Notes: generated by a model from the sequence alone, not told the origin. Shown: positions 23,116 to 31,534, numbered from the stretch's first letter. The stretch: DNA of 37,587 nt from Oscillospiraceae bacterium (GCA_902362965.1 CABIYQ010000004.1:83418-121004); one strand, 5' to 3'. Translations and numbers: made by a program.

Positions 23116-23940
23116 ATGATTAAAATTTTATCCGGATTTACGGAAATACTATCCGAGCATAAAGGACAGTTAAAAAAAATATGGGTACTAGCCGTCAACG
23201 ATCTGATAAAAAAATACAAAGGCGCTGTTATGGGACCCTTATGGGCAATTATAAAGCCTACGTTTACCCTTTTTATACTGTGGTTTGCATTTACAGTAGG
23301 TATAAGAGGGTCGGGAACAGTCAGCGGATATCCTCGGTTTATATTTATGCTGTCCGGATATATACCTTGGTTTTTTATAAGCGAAGGAATCGTAGGCGGC
23401 GCACGTTCTATAAGACAAAACAGTCAATTTGTAACAAAACTTTCATTTCCGGTTTCAAATATAATGACATTTTGCTCACTTGCCTCGCTTATTGTGCATC
23501 TGGGAATGTGCGTAATAATGTATATAATTCTTCTGACGCAAGGATACGGACCGTCAGTATATAATCTTCAGTTTTTCTACTATATGCCGCTTATGTACAT
23601 TTTCTTTCTGGTACTTTCATGGACAACCGCTCCGCTAAGCGCTTTCAGCAGAGATTTTGAAAATCTTATCAACTCCATTATGACCGGACTTTTCTGGCTT
23701 TCCGGCATTTTCTGGGATACCTATGACGTAAAAAATCCCGTACTCAGAACGCTTATGTATTTTAATCCGATAAACTATTTTATAAACGGCTACAGAAAAA
23801 GCTTTCTTTATGAAACAGCAATTTTTGACAGTAATTATACCACCGAACTAATAGTTTTTTACGGAGAGTTTATACTGCTGATTTTAATAGGCTCGCATTT
23901 TTATAAAAAGCTGCGTAAAATTCTGCCTGATATACTGTAA
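23116..23940 (+). CDS. ABC-2 type polysaccharide/teichoic acid export permease
   Basis: 274 residues, an integral membrane protein with six predicted helices. The beginning, LAVNDLIKKYKGAVMGPLWAIIKP, is the hallmark of the TagG/RfbA/Wzm group that exports lipid-linked glycans, and GYIPWFF and FNPINYFINGYR are further family blocks. The ATG at 23116 is chosen because TTAGGAGAAAA precedes it; a frame start at 23098 would overlap that site. It is followed after 15 bp by its ATPase. No glycan-synthesis genes are adjacent. Confidence 0.9.
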   Translation: MIKILSGFTEILSEHKGQLKKIWVLAVNDLIKKYKGAVMGPLWAIIKPTFTLFILWFAFTVGIRGSGTVSGYPRFIFMLSGYIPWFFISEGIVGGARSIRQNSQFVTKLSFPVSNIMTFCSLASLIVHLGMCVIMYIILLTQGYGPSVYNLQFFYYMPLMYIFFLVLSWTTAPLSAFSRDFENLINSIMTGLFWLSGIFWDTYDVKNPVLRTLMYFNPINYFINGYRKSFLYETAIFDSNYTTELIVFYGEFILLILIGSHFYKKLRKILPDIL

Positions 23941-23955
23941 AGGAGATAAATACTT

Positions 23956-24678
23956 ATGAGTGAAGCTGTTATTAAATTTGAACATGTTAGCAAGGAGTAT
24001 TTTCTTTACAAAAATGAAAAAGCTCGTTTTAAAGCTATTTTTACCAATAATAAAGGCGTTAAGCGCCATCAGGCGTTAAAGGATATAAGCTTTGAGGTAC
24101 ACAAGGGAGAATCTGTGGGTATAATCGGCAGAAACGGCGCCGGAAAATCCACCCTTCTGAAAATGATAACCGGAGTATCCTTTGCAACATCGGGAAATAT
24201 TACAGTCAAAGGAAAAGTCGCCGCACTTCTTGAACTTACTGCGGGATTTTCAGCAGATATGACAGGGAGAGAAAATATTTATCTAAAATGCTGTCTCCTT
24301 GGACTTGAAAATGATGAAATCAAGGCGATAGAAGAAAATATTATAGATTTTGCAAAGCTTGGGGAATACATTGACCAGCCTGTAAGGACTTATTCCAGCG
24401 GTATGAAAATGCGTTTGGGATTTGCAATAAATATTAACATAAAGCCTGACATACTTGTTATAGACGAGGCTTTAAGTGTCGGCGACGCCGAATTCAGAAA
24501 GAAATGTGAATCCAAAATAAAAGAACTCAGAGAATCCGGTATTACCGTGCTGTTTGTAAGTCATTCAATGAACAGTATAAACGATACCTGCGACCGTGCA
24601 ATTTATCTCTCAGGCGGGAAAATTGAATATGACGGTACCGTTAAGGAAGCCTTTGAAAAATATAATAAAAAGAAATAA
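23956..24678 (+). CDS. ABC-2 type polysaccharide export ATPase (TagH/Wzt-like)
   Basis: 240 residues. Walker A GRNGAGKST, signature YSSGMKMRLGFA, Walker B ILVIDEALSVGDAEF, switch His in VSHSMNSI. The LSVGD wording and SSGM signature are specific to the TagH/RfbB/Wzt group. It lacks the C-terminal glycan-binding extension seen in some Wzt and TagH proteins, so substrate choice probably rests with the permease. ATG follows AAAGGAG. Forms the transporter with the gene at 23116. Confidence 0.93.
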   Translation: MSEAVIKFEHVSKEYFLYKNEKARFKAIFTNNKGVKRHQALKDISFEVHKGESVGIIGRNGAGKSTLLKMITGVSFATSGNITVKGKVAALLELTAGFSADMTGRENIYLKCCLLGLENDEIKAIEENIIDFAKLGEYIDQPVRTYSSGMKMRLGFAININIKPDILVIDEALSVGDAEFRKKCESKIKELRESGITVLFVSHSMNSINDTCDRAIYLSGGKIEYDGTVKEAFEKYNKKK

Positions 24679-24787
24679 AGGGCGTTTCTTTATTTATAAG
24701 CCTTATTAGTGTTGTATATATTTTGACTATAAATTCGAAATAAATTTGTTTATGTTTAACAAACATGAATTTTTTTTGAAAAACCTA

Positions 24788-24816
24788 TTGACATTTGACG
24801 GAATTTGTAGTAAAAT
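24788..24816 (+). promoter_or_regulatory. tRNA cluster promoter 1
   Basis: TTGACA (24788-24793), 17 bp, TAAAAT (24811-24816), about 33 bp before tRNA-Val. Confidence 0.8.
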
Positions 24817-24848
24817 AATTAAGTCGCTGAGGGACAGCGATAAAAAGT

Positions 24849-24924
24849 GGGAGCATAGCTCAGCTGGGAGAGCATCTGCCTTACAAGCAGAGGGTCATAG
24901 GTTCGAGCCCTATTGTTCCCACCA
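24849..24924 (+). tRNA. tRNA-Val (UAC)
   Basis: Cloverleaf with acceptor GGGAGCA, D-loop AGCTCAGCTGGGAGAGC, anticodon loop CTTACAA, T-arm GGTTCGAGCC, encoded CCA. The acceptor 3' strand TGTTCCC leaves a slightly imperfect stem. Confidence 0.95.
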
Positions 24925-24930
24925 CTTAAT

Positions 24931-25007
24931 GGCCTGGTAGTTCAGTTGGTTAGAACGCTAGCCTGTCACGCTAGAGGTCGTGGGTTCGACTCCCATCCAG
25001 GTCGCCA
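24931..25007 (+). tRNA. tRNA-Asp (GUC)
   Basis: Acceptor GGCCTGG/CCAGGTC, anticodon loop CTGTCAC, T-loop GTTCGACTC, encoded CCA. Confidence 0.96.
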
Positions 25008-25018
25008 ATATGGCAAAT

Positions 25019-25094
25019 GCCTCTGTAGCTCAGTCGGTAGAGCAGGGGACTGAAAATCCCCGTGTCGATGGTTCGATTCCGTCCGGAGGCACCA
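25019..25094 (+). tRNA. tRNA-Phe (GAA)
   Basis: Anticodon stem GGGGA/TCCCC around loop CTGAAAA, T-loop GTTCGATTC, encoded CCA. Confidence 0.96.
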
Positions 25095-25179
25095 TAAAGA
25101 ATATGATGTAAATAAAAATTTCAGTTGGATTTTTATTGTTCTCATTTGTCCTTTTTGACGTATTTCATATTCTTTATAT

Positions 25180-25255
25180 GCGGATTTAGCTCATCTGGTA
25201 GAGCGCCACCTTGCCAAGGTGGAGGTAGCGAGTTCGAGCCTCGTAATCCGCTCCA
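25180..25255 (+). tRNA. tRNA-Gly (GCC)
   Basis: Acceptor GCGGATT/AATCCGC, anticodon stem CCACC/GGTGG around TTGCCAA, encoded CCA. Confidence 0.96.
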
Positions 25256-25287
25256 TTTCGCTGGGGAAATATTCTTGGCGTACAATC

Positions 25288-25320
25288 AATCCTAAGGCAA
25301 AAGCCTTAGGATTTTTTATT
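25288..25320 (+). terminator. Terminator after the Val-Asp-Phe-Gly tRNA operon
   Basis: AATCCTAAGGC/GCCTTAGGATT with AAAA loop, then TTTTTATTT. Confidence 0.9.
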
Positions 25321-25453
25321 TATAAGATTTAGAATTTTTGTAATAAAATAAAAAAAGCTTATTTATCATAAAAAATAAATTCAGAAAAAATTAAACATAA
25401 CTACCAAAACAAAGTGGAAAAACTGTATATTTTGACGAAAAATAAAAAAGGTA

Positions 25454-25482
25454 TTGACATTTGTACAAAAACTGTGTATAAT
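25454..25482 (+). promoter_or_regulatory. tRNA-Pro promoter
   Basis: TTGACA (25454-25459), 17 bp, TATAAT (25477-25482), a perfect consensus promoter. Confidence 0.85.
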
Positions 25483-25520
25483 AATAAAGCTGTTTAAAAC
25501 AGTGAAGAAAGTCAAGGCTT

Positions 25521-25597
25521 CGAGGCGTAACTCAGTTTGGTAGAGTGCTTGGTTTGGGACCAAGATGCCGCAGGTTCAAGTCCTGTCGCCTCGACCA
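25521..25597 (+). tRNA. tRNA-Pro (UGG)
   Basis: Acceptor CGAGGCG/CGCCTCG, anticodon loop TTTGGGA in stem CTTGG/CCAAG, encoded CCA. Confidence 0.96.
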
Positions 25598-25683
25598 TAT
25601 TTCTTGAGTACTGCAAGAAATATTATTTAGATTTAAGTTGGCTTGTGAATAATTAAAAGTTTACAAAATTCTAAAAAAAGTAC

Positions 25684-25712
25684 TTGACAAACCTAAAAAA
25701 GTATGTTATAAT
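25684..25712 (+). promoter_or_regulatory. tRNA-Thr/Tyr promoter
   Basis: TTGACA (25684-25689), 17 bp, TATAAT (25707-25712), a perfect consensus promoter. Confidence 0.85.
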
Positions 25713-25731
25713 TTATAAGCATTGTTAAGAT

Positions 25732-25807
25732 GCTGGTGTAGCTCAGTTGGTAGAGCAGCTGATTTGTAATCAGCAGGTCGGGGGTTCGAGTCCGTCCACC
25801 AGCTCCA
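25732..25807 (+). tRNA. tRNA-Thr (UGU)
   Basis: Acceptor GCTGGTG/CACCAGC, anticodon loop TTTGTAA in stem GCTGA/TCAGC, encoded CCA. Confidence 0.96.
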
Positions 25808-25840
25808 GATTCTGTCGGCAATAGTCGGCTGAATTTTTAT

Positions 25841-25925
25841 GGGAGAATTCCCGAGTGGCCAAAGGGGGCAGACTGTAAATCTGTTGCTTTCAGCTTCGAT
25901 GGTTCGAATCCATCTTCTCCCACCA
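25841..25925 (+). tRNA. tRNA-Tyr (GUA)
   Basis: Acceptor GGGAGAA/TTCTCCC, anticodon loop CTGTAAA, long variable arm as in class II tRNAs, encoded CCA; 85 bases. Confidence 0.95.
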
Positions 25926-25930
25926 AATTT

Positions 25931-25960
25931 GTCCTGCATTTTTATGCAGGACATTTTTTA
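25931..25960 (+). terminator. Terminator after tRNA-Tyr
   Basis: GTCCTGCAT/ATGCAGGAC stem, TTTT loop, then ATTTTTTATG. Confidence 0.9.
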
Positions 25961-26052
25961 TGCAGTAAAAAAAACGCTGATTAAACAAAATGTACTGAAC
26001 ATGTTGATTATTTTAGGGCAATAAGATTAAAAACTTGTAATCAGGAGGATCT

Positions 26053-26574
26053 ATGACAATTAAAGCTGAAAATACAATAGATTTTGAGGATATCAGACAG
26101 CTGAACAAAAGCGGTTTGTCCTCTGTTAAAATAATGCTTGGGATTTTTATTGCCGCTATGGTTGTTTTGCTGGTAATTTCTTTGTGTACAGGTAATTCCG
26201 GAAGAAATCTTAAAATTTCAATTGCAGGTATTATATGGTGCGTTTTTGTTTATGTGTATATGTTTATAGTAAATCCACGCCTTACATATAAAAATTTTAA
26301 GAAAAAGTATGGAAATGCACCCATTAAATATACCTTAAATGAAAAAAGTATGGGAATTTCTATTGAAAATTCTGACGGTTTTTTTGATATCAGAAAAAAT
26401 TACCGTGATATTTTTAAATTTACTGAAACTGAAAAGTACTTTTTCATTCATATAAAGAGAAATGAGGCTTATATTCTTAAAAAAAACGGCATTTCTCAGG
26501 GTACCGCAGAGGATATAAGAAACATTGTTTCTAGAGAAATGGGAAACAGGTTCGTTAACAGAGTTAAGGGGTAA
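26053..26574 (+). CDS. YcxB-like membrane protein, copy 1
   Basis: 173 residues. Two transmembrane helices (about 27-45 and 56-74) separate a short cytoplasmic start from a soluble domain (about 90-170) with the YcxB pattern: a short beta-rich stretch (YTLNEKSMGI), FDIRKNYRDIFKFTETEKYFFIHI, then AYILKKNGIS. Function is unknown in all members. ATG follows CAGGAGGAT. First of three tandem paralogues that share the ending MGNRFVNRVK or similar. Confidence 0.8.
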   Translation: MTIKAENTIDFEDIRQLNKSGLSSVKIMLGIFIAAMVVLLVISLCTGNSGRNLKISIAGIIWCVFVYVYMFIVNPRLTYKNFKKKYGNAPIKYTLNEKSMGISIENSDGFFDIRKNYRDIFKFTETEKYFFIHIKRNEAYILKKNGISQGTAEDIRNIVSREMGNRFVNRVKG

Positions 26575-26576
26575 TT

Positions 26577-27098
26577 ATGGTTAAGGCTAAATGTTCTTAT
26601 AGAGATACACATGATATAAAAGAGATATATAAAACTTTTGAAAAATCAAGAAAATATTCACAGATTTTATATACTTTTTTATTAGTAATATTTGCTATAT
26701 CTTCATTATTTCTTTATATTAAAAATCAAATTTTTTTACTAAATCTCTTTGTTATAGGCGGTTTATTTGCTACACTTCTTCTTGTATCAGAAGTTATTAA
26801 ATATGAATCTATTTTAAGAACATCAGAAAGAGTAAGATTATATGATGAGCATATTTTTACATTTAAAGATGAAGGTATATTTTCTGATTTACAAGGAACA
26901 GGTTATTCGTCATCAATTAAATTTGATTGGAAAATAGTTAGCAAAGCAGTGGAAAATGAACAATATTTTTTATGGAAATATTCAAAACCAGTTTATAATT
27001 CAATCAGAAAATCTGAAATAATTGAAGGAAGTGCGGAAGAACTTCGTACACTGTTTGAAATGCAATTGGGAAATAAATTTGTATCAAGGGTGAAATAA
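26577..27098 (+). CDS. YcxB-like membrane protein, copy 2
   Basis: 173 residues, the same layout as the previous gene: two helices (about 30-48 and 53-70), then a soluble domain with DWKIVSKAVENEQYFLWKYS and the ending LGNKFVSRVK. It starts two bases after the preceding stop, with AAGGGG of the preceding gene as ribosome site, so translation is coupled. Its codons are clearly more AT-rich than those of its neighbours. Confidence 0.78.
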   Translation: MVKAKCSYRDTHDIKEIYKTFEKSRKYSQILYTFLLVIFAISSLFLYIKNQIFLLNLFVIGGLFATLLLVSEVIKYESILRTSERVRLYDEHIFTFKDEGIFSDLQGTGYSSSIKFDWKIVSKAVENEQYFLWKYSKPVYNSIRKSEIIEGSAEELRTLFEMQLGNKFVSRVK

Positions 27099-27108
27099 CG
27101 GGGGAATT

Positions 27109-27654
27109 ATGTATAAAGCTGAAATGGTTTATAATCGTAATGATGCAAGAAAATTTTTTATAAAAGGTCCGAAATCATCCGTCAGAAAGTTTATTGACGG
27201 ATTTGCAATAGGAATTGCTGTTTTGATGACTATTATTTTAATGCTTGCATTAGCAGGCGGCGCGCCGCTTTGGACAGTTGCCGTTACTTGTATATTTTTC
27301 ATTGTCTGCTTTTTACCTTATTACATATATGCTTTTTGCATTTTTTACAGTAACTATATAAGCAAACCGGACAAGCTGCTGAAAGAAATGCTTAAGTACC
27401 ATGAAACTGCGGTTTATAAATTTTTTTATTATGAATTTAACGTCCAATTTGGAAAAGATAAGAATATTGTTAATAAAAGTATAGAGTATACTAAGCTTAT
27501 ATATGCTGTTGAAACACCGGAGTACTTTTTTCTATATGAAACGAGAAAAAATGGATATATTATCCGTAAAAACGCTTTTACGGAGGGGAATCCTTGGGAT
27601 GTAAGCAAAGTCTTGCAGACTCATTTAGGAAACAAATTTACTGTAAAGAAATAA
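27109..27654 (+). CDS. YcxB-like membrane protein, copy 3
   Basis: 181 residues. Two helices (about 35-55 and 62-84), then a soluble domain with EYTKLIYAVETPEYFFLYETRKNGYIIRKNAFTEG and the ending LGNKFTVKK. Ten bases after copy 2, with GGGGG as ribosome site. The charged start differs from the other two. Function unknown; three divergent copies in one operon suggest a multi-subunit assembly or sensing of different signals (inference). Confidence 0.8.
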   Translation: MYKAEMVYNRNDARKFFIKGPKSSVRKFIDGFAIGIAVLMTIILMLALAGGAPLWTVAVTCIFFIVCFLPYYIYAFCIFYSNYISKPDKLLKEMLKYHETAVYKFFYYEFNVQFGKDKNIVNKSIEYTKLIYAVETPEYFFLYETRKNGYIIRKNAFTEGNPWDVSKVLQTHLGNKFTVKK

Positions 27655-28065
27655 TTTGTAATATCATGCTTTTATTTAATTAAATAAACTTGATAATTTT
27701 ATCTTCAATTCTCTGTAAAGTAAACCATCGTGAATTGATTAAAATATATCAGTAAATTAAAATCGACATAAAAGTTTTTGCCCAGCTTTTCTCTGTAAAA
27801 TTAACTTTGCGTGTCTTTATAAAAAGTTTCAAGTTAATGAAACTCGTCATAAAAGTTTTATCTTCAATTCTCTGCAAAGTAAACCATCGTGAATTGATTA
27901 AAATATATCAGTAAATTAAAATCGATATAAAAGTTTTTGCCCAGCTTTTTTCAAAATTTATCTTCAATTCTCATCAAGGTAAACCATCGTGAATTGATTA
28001 AAATATATCAGTAAACTAAAATCGATATAAAAGTTTTTGCCCAGCTTTTTTCAAAAAGCTGGAAG
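27655..28065 (+). repeat. R2-type tandem repeats upstream of typA
   Basis: No gene. Units begin with ATCTTCAATTCTC at 27701, 27860 and 27960; the last two are 100 bp apart. Each contains AAACCATCGTGAATTG and ends AAAGTTTTTGCCCAGC; a different unit (TTAACTTTGCGTGTCTTT) is inserted between the first two. The last ends in the hairpin CCAGCTTTTT/AAAAAGCTGG, ten bases before the typA ribosome site. Confidence 0.85.
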
Positions 28066-28076
28066 GAGGAATAAAA

Positions 28077-29900
28077 ATGATTAGAGAAGATTTAAGAAAT
28101 ATTGCCATTATCGCCCACGTTGACCATGGTAAAACTACATTGGTTGACGAAATGTTGAAACAAGGCGGAGCGTTCAGAGAAAATCAGGTCGTTGCTGAAA
28201 GAGTTATGGACAACAACGACATTGAGCGTGAAAGAGGTATTACAATTCTCGCTAAAAATACGTCCGTATGCTATAACGGTACAAAAATAAATATTATCGA
28301 CACTCCCGGACACGCTGATTTCGGCGGAGAAGTTGAGCGAGTTTTAAGCATGGTCGACGGCGTACTTCTGCTTGTTGACGCTGCCGAGGGCGCTATGCCT
28401 CAGACAAGATTTGTATTGTCAAAGGCTTTGGAAATGAATCATAAGATAATCATAGTTGTAAATAAGATCGACCGTCCTGACGCACGTCTTGACGAAATCG
28501 GCGACGAAGTTCTGGAACTCCTTCTGGACCTTGACGCTAATGACGATCAGCTGGAAAGTCCTATACTTTTCTGTTCGGGCAGGGCAGGTACAGCGTCTCT
28601 CAGCCAGTATGAGGAAGGTACCGACCTTATTCCGCTTTTCGATACTATTATAAATTATATCGACCCTCCAAAGGTTGAAGAGGACGGTCCGTTCCAGATG
28701 CTTGTTTCCTCCATCGACTATAACGAATACGTAGGCAGGATAGGTATCGGACGTATTGCAAGAGGTAAAGCTCGAGTAAATCAGAATGTTGTTGTGTGCA
28801 ACCATCAGAATCCGGACAAGAAAATTACAAACGCAAAGCTTGTTTCACTTCTCCAGATAGAGGGACTCCAGAGAGTTCCCGCACAAGAAGCTGAAGCCGG
28901 AGATATCGTATGGATAAGCGGTATTGAGGGCATTACTATAGGCGACACTATTTGCGATCCCGAGGCGGTTGAGGCTCTGCCGTTTACAAAAATCAGTGAG
29001 CCGACTGTTGAAATGACATTTGCAGTAAACGATTCACCGTTTGCAGGAAAAGAGGGTAAATTCGTAACTTCACGTCAGCTGAGAGAAAGACTTTTCAAGG
29101 AAACCTTAAAGGACGTTTCACTGCGTGTTGAAGAAACCGAAAATACCGACGCTTTCAGAGTTGCCGGACGCGGTGAAATGCATCTTTCAATACTGATTGA
29201 AAATATGAGACGTGAAGGCTATGAGCTTTCGGTTTCCACTCCTAGAGTACTTTTCAAAGAGGACGAAAACGGTCAGAAGCTTGAACCTGTTGAAAGACTT
29301 GTTATCGACGTACCGGAAGAATGCGTAGGTTCAGTCATGGAAAAAATGGGTACCAGAAAGGCTGAAATGCTGGAAATGCACCCACAGGGTTCAAGAATGA
29401 AACTGGAATTTTTAATACCGTCCAGAGGACTTTTCGGCTACAAGAGCGAATTTTTGACCGACACTAAAGGCGAAGGTATTATGTCCAGCGTGTTTGACAG
29501 CTATCAGCCGTACAAGGGAGAGATCCCAAGAAGAAATACAGGTTCACTTGTTTCCTTTGAAACAGGCGAAGCGGTCACATACGGTCTTTACAACGCACAG
29601 GAAAGAGGTCAGCTGTTTATTCCTGCGGGTACTCCTGTATACGAGGGCATGATCGTCGGAGCGTCTCCAAAGGCTGAGGACTTAGTAGTTAATGTGTGCA
29701 AGAAAAAGCACCTTACAAATACTCGTGCAAGCGGTTCGGACGATGCTTTAAGGCTTGTTCCCCCAAGACGTCTAAGCCTGGAGGACAGTCTTGAATTCCT
29801 CGCAGACGACGAGCTTCTTGAAGTTACTCCTGAAAATATACGTATCAGAAAGAGAATCTTAAGCAATACTTTAAGAGCAAAAACCCGTGCAAAACAATAA
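28077..29900 (+). CDS. typA: Ribosome-associated GTPase TypA/BipA
   Basis: 607 residues, the full length of the family. Translational GTPase related to EF-G that helps ribosome assembly and stress adaptation. G1 [11 protein letters not shown]2 ERERGITI, G3 [12 protein letters not shown]4 NKIDR; then EF-Tu-like domain 2, EF-G-like domains III and V, and the TypA-specific C-terminal domain ([16 protein letters not shown]). ATG at 28077 follows GGAGGAAT. Single gene preceded by R2 repeats; no consensus promoter is obvious, so one may lie inside the repeats. Confidence 0.97.
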   Translation: MIREDLRNIAIIAHVDHGKTTLVDEMLKQGGAFRENQVVAERVMDNNDIERERGITILAKNTSVCYNGTKINIIDTPGHADFGGEVERVLSMVDGVLLLVDAAEGAMPQTRFVLSKALEMNHKIIIVVNKIDRPDARLDEIGDEVLELLLDLDANDDQLESPILFCSGRAGTASLSQYEEGTDLIPLFDTIINYIDPPKVEEDGPFQMLVSSIDYNEYVGRIGIGRIARGKARVNQNVVVCNHQNPDKKITNAKLVSLLQIEGLQRVPAQEAEAGDIVWISGIEGITIGDTICDPEAVEALPFTKISEPTVEMTFAVNDSPFAGKEGKFVTSRQLRERLFKETLKDVSLRVEETENTDAFRVAGRGEMHLSILIENMRREGYELSVSTPRVLFKEDENGQKLEPVERLVIDVPEECVGSVMEKMGTRKAEMLEMHPQGSRMKLEFLIPSRGLFGYKSEFLTDTKGEGIMSSVFDSYQPYKGEIPRRNTGSLVSFETGEAVTYGLYNAQERGQLFIPAGTPVYEGMIVGASPKAEDLVVNVCKKKHLTNTRASGSDDALRLVPPRRLSLEDSLEFLADDELLEVTPENIRIRKRILSNTLRAKTRAKQ

Positions 29901-30075
29901 CCTACTTTTTTTGAAAAAAAAGTAGGCAAAAAAACTTTTATGTTGAGCAAAAGCAACTTGAAACAGTTTTTAAATACTCGCAAAGCAGTTTTTATAGAGA
30001 ATTGAGGAAAAAATTTTGAAAAAAAGTAGGCAAAAAAACTTTTATATCGTCTTTAGTTTGATGATATAACAATAA
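29901..30075 (-). repeat. R2-type repeats, inverted, two units
   Basis: Read on the minus strand, two copies of ATAAAAGTTTTTTTGCCTAC end in poly-T hairpins; the one at typA is a perfect CCTACTTTTTTT/AAAAAAAGTAGG stem and could serve as typA terminator. The unit between contains CTTTGCGAGTATTTAAAAACTG as in the other R2 copies. Confidence 0.75.
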
Positions 30076-30099
30076 AGTCTCGGCAGGTAAGCAAAAAAG

Positions 30100-30439
30100 T
30101 TATTTTTCTAAATTAGTTCTTTCTTTTGATTTTATAATATCTTTTACTATTTCAGAAACCATATCTTTTTGTTCATCACTAAGCTTTTCAATTTCAGTAA
30201 GAAGCTCATTATATAGAATCGGATAATCAATATCAAAGCAAAAAAAACAGATAAGCAGTAATGCCGAAATAATTACAAATTCTGAAAAAATGTCTAAAGG
30301 TGGGTAAAGTAACGCCGTTTTCTATATTTTTTATGTATTTTTCAGTGTGACCTATCGCTTTGCCCATTTCTTTCTCAGTTACGCCTTTTTCCAATCTTAT
30401 ATGCTTAAAGCGCTTACCAAATTCTTCCTTAGTAACCAT
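30100..30439 (-). pseudogene. XRE-A regulator with frameshift in a homopolymer (module 1)
   Basis: Intact for 68 residues (MVTKEEFGKRF through the HTH with GHTEKYIKNIENGV), then a run of eight T in the coding strand (30240-30247) shifts the frame and gives an early stop at 30233. Removing one base restores a frame to TAA at 30100-30102 whose tail matches the intact paralogue at 36571 (DIDYPILYNELLTEIEKLSDEQK). The HTH remains complete, so a truncated DNA-binding protein may still be made. ATG follows GGAGA. Because the lesion is in a homopolymer it could be reversible. Confidence 0.8.
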
Positions 30440-30456
30440 TTTTTATCTCTCCATTC

Positions 30457-30555
30457 AAAAAATTTAGCTATTGACGGACTAAAACGAGGTTTACATTTTA
30501 TGAGATAATTATGAGGTTGTTTTAGTCCGTTGGCATTAAACCGTTTCAATAGCTT
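30457..30555 (-). promoter_or_regulatory. Structured XRE-A leader with terminator-like U-tract (module 1)
   Basis: Nested perfect inverted repeats: TCAATAGCT (30546-30554) with AGCTATTGA (30466-30474), and GTTTTAGTCCGT (30519-30530) with ACGGACTAAAAC (30474-30485). On the minus strand AAATTTTTT follows the outer stem at once, then the ribosome site of XRE-A. It could act as an attenuator or release a short RNA of about 100 bases. Confidence 0.65.
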
Positions 30556-30561
30556 AATAAA

Positions 30562-30612
30562 ATTATAGCACGATTAATCGTGCTTGTCAATTAAATATCA
30601 CGATTAACAGTG
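30562..30612 (-). promoter_or_regulatory. XRE-A promoter with operator in the spacer, plus second operator (module 1)
   Basis: Minus strand TTGACA (30585-30590), 17 bp, TATAAT (30562-30567), a perfect consensus. The perfect palindrome GCACGATTAATCGTGC (30568-30583) fills the spacer. A related site CACGATTAACAGTG (30599-30612) is centred exactly 30 bp away, nearer XRE-B. Confidence 0.85.
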
Positions 30613-30650
30613 TAATTCTATTTTTTTAACAAAAATGAGGTATTATTTTT

Positions 30651-30884
30651 ATGTATAATTCACAAGAAATGGTTTTGCGTATTAAACAAATTGCAAAAAT
30701 CAAAGGCATTTCAATATTAGAAATGCAGGAAAAATGTGGTCTTGGCAGAAATGCAATTTCACAGGCAGCCAAAAGCCAAGAAGGAATGAAATCAAAAAAT
30801 TTATATGCAATTGCCGATTATTTAGATTGTTCTGTAGATTATCTTTTCGGCAGAACGAATGATCCCAATTCACATAAAAAATAA
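30651..30884 (+). CDS. Small XRE-family regulator (XRE-B, module 1)
   Basis: 77 residues, a bare HTH: VLRIKQIAKIKGISILEM, recognition region GLGRNAISQAAKS, then IADYLDCSVDYLFGRTNDPNSHKK. ATG preceded by a modest ATGAGGT ribosome site. Divergent from the XRE-A gene, with two operators between; expected to repress the strong XRE-A promoter and possibly itself. The Cro/CI-like pairing has no phage genes around it. Confidence 0.88.
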   Translation: MYNSQEMVLRIKQIAKIKGISILEMQEKCGLGRNAISQAAKSQEGMKSKNLYAIADYLDCSVDYLFGRTNDPNSHKK

Positions 30885-31020
30885 ACTGAAATAAATCTTT
30901 TTTCTTGTTCATTTCTTGTCTCGTGACAAGAAACGAACCAAAGAAACACGTATTTTACTTTCTTTCATGTGAAAGAAAGTAAAACAAAGAAAAACTTTAT
31001 CCGTCATACAGTTTCTGAAC
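30885..31020 (+). repeat. R1 dispersed repeat, copy after XRE-B (module 1)
   Basis: Two strong hairpins, TTTCTTGTC/GACAAGAAA and TTTACTTTCTTTC/GAAAGAAAGTAAA, then TTTATCCGTCAT. Nearly identical to 37351-37476 after the other XRE-B gene, and similar to 33525-33635 after glmS. Confidence 0.85.
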
Positions 31021-31025
31021 TAATA

Positions 31026-31156
31026 GGTCTCCCAATAAAAGGCAAGACGTGACATCAAAAATTCACGCCCAATGAAGATGGGGGCAGTTAAGTGGAGAAC
31101 GCAAGTAGCAGATATGTCTCAGTACAGTTTTGGGAGAGTACCTTGCGTGATTTTTT
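31026..31156 (+). ncRNA. Candidate structured RNA, copy 1
   Basis: A conserved block of about 85 bases (GGTCTCC, AAAAGGCAAGACGT, ATGAAGATGGG, GTTAAGTGGAGAACGCAAG) is shared with 33648 and 37491. Possible pairings: AGACGT (31045-31050) with ATGTCT (31114-31119), which in the third copy is AGACGT with ACGTCT; GGTCTCCCAA (31026-31035) with TTGGGAGAGTACC (31130-31142); ACGCAAG (31099-31105) with CTTGCGT (31142-31148), followed by TTTTTT. The last two cross, implying a pseudoknot or alternative folds. No ribosome site or frame. I do not recognise a known class. Confidence 0.55.
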
Positions 31157-31176
31157 ACTGTCAATTATGCAGTCGT

Positions 31177-31400
31177 TACCTTTCTTTGCTTCTTTTCTTT
31201 GTGTGAACAAAGAAAGAAGGGCATTTCTTTTCGTTATTTTCTTTGGGCAATCAAAGAAAATGACAAATATGTTTTGCTTTCGCTTTTACAAAGCGTAGAA
31301 TGTACGAAACAAGAAAGTTAATAAAAGAAGTTTTAAAGAAACTTGTTTCTTTGGGCAATCAAAGAAAATGACAAATATGTTTTACCTACGCTTTTACAAA
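31177..31400 (+). repeat. R1 dispersed repeat, distal part
   Basis: About 85 bases at 31217-31301 are nearly identical to 186-270. A partial second copy follows at 31350-31400 (TTTGGGCAATCAAAG, ACAAATATGTTTTACC). Hairpins only; no gene. Confidence 0.85.
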
Positions 31401-31427
31401 GCGGTATTTTTAAGAATAAATTGAATC

Positions 31428-31465
31428 ATTCCCTGTACATATAAAAATTACAGGGAATTTTTATA
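31428..31465 (+). terminator. Terminator-like hairpin before the glmS promoter
   Basis: ATTCCCTGT/ACAGGGAAT stem (31428-31436, 31450-31458) followed by TTTTTATA; insulates glmS from the repeat region. Confidence 0.75.
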
Positions 31466-31505
31466 TATTTTTCACACATTTGTCATCTAATAAAGTGCAA
31501 GTCTG

Positions 31506-31534
31506 TTGCAATTTTCCGATGACTATGATATAAT
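31506..31534 (+). promoter_or_regulatory. glmS promoter
   Basis: TTGCAA (31506-31511), 17 bp, TATAAT (31529-31534). A perfect inverted repeat TTATACTATA/TATAGTATAA lies downstream at 31580-31610 in the leader and could be an operator or a stem. Confidence 0.65.

Noticed and set aside
24746..26024. Short frames across the tRNA genes on both strands
   Set aside because: They overlap clear tRNA cloverleafs and lack initiation signals.
27701..28061. CRISPR array in the tandem repeats before typA
   Set aside because: Units are about 100 bp with conserved sequence throughout; there are no short identical repeats with unique spacers and no cas genes.
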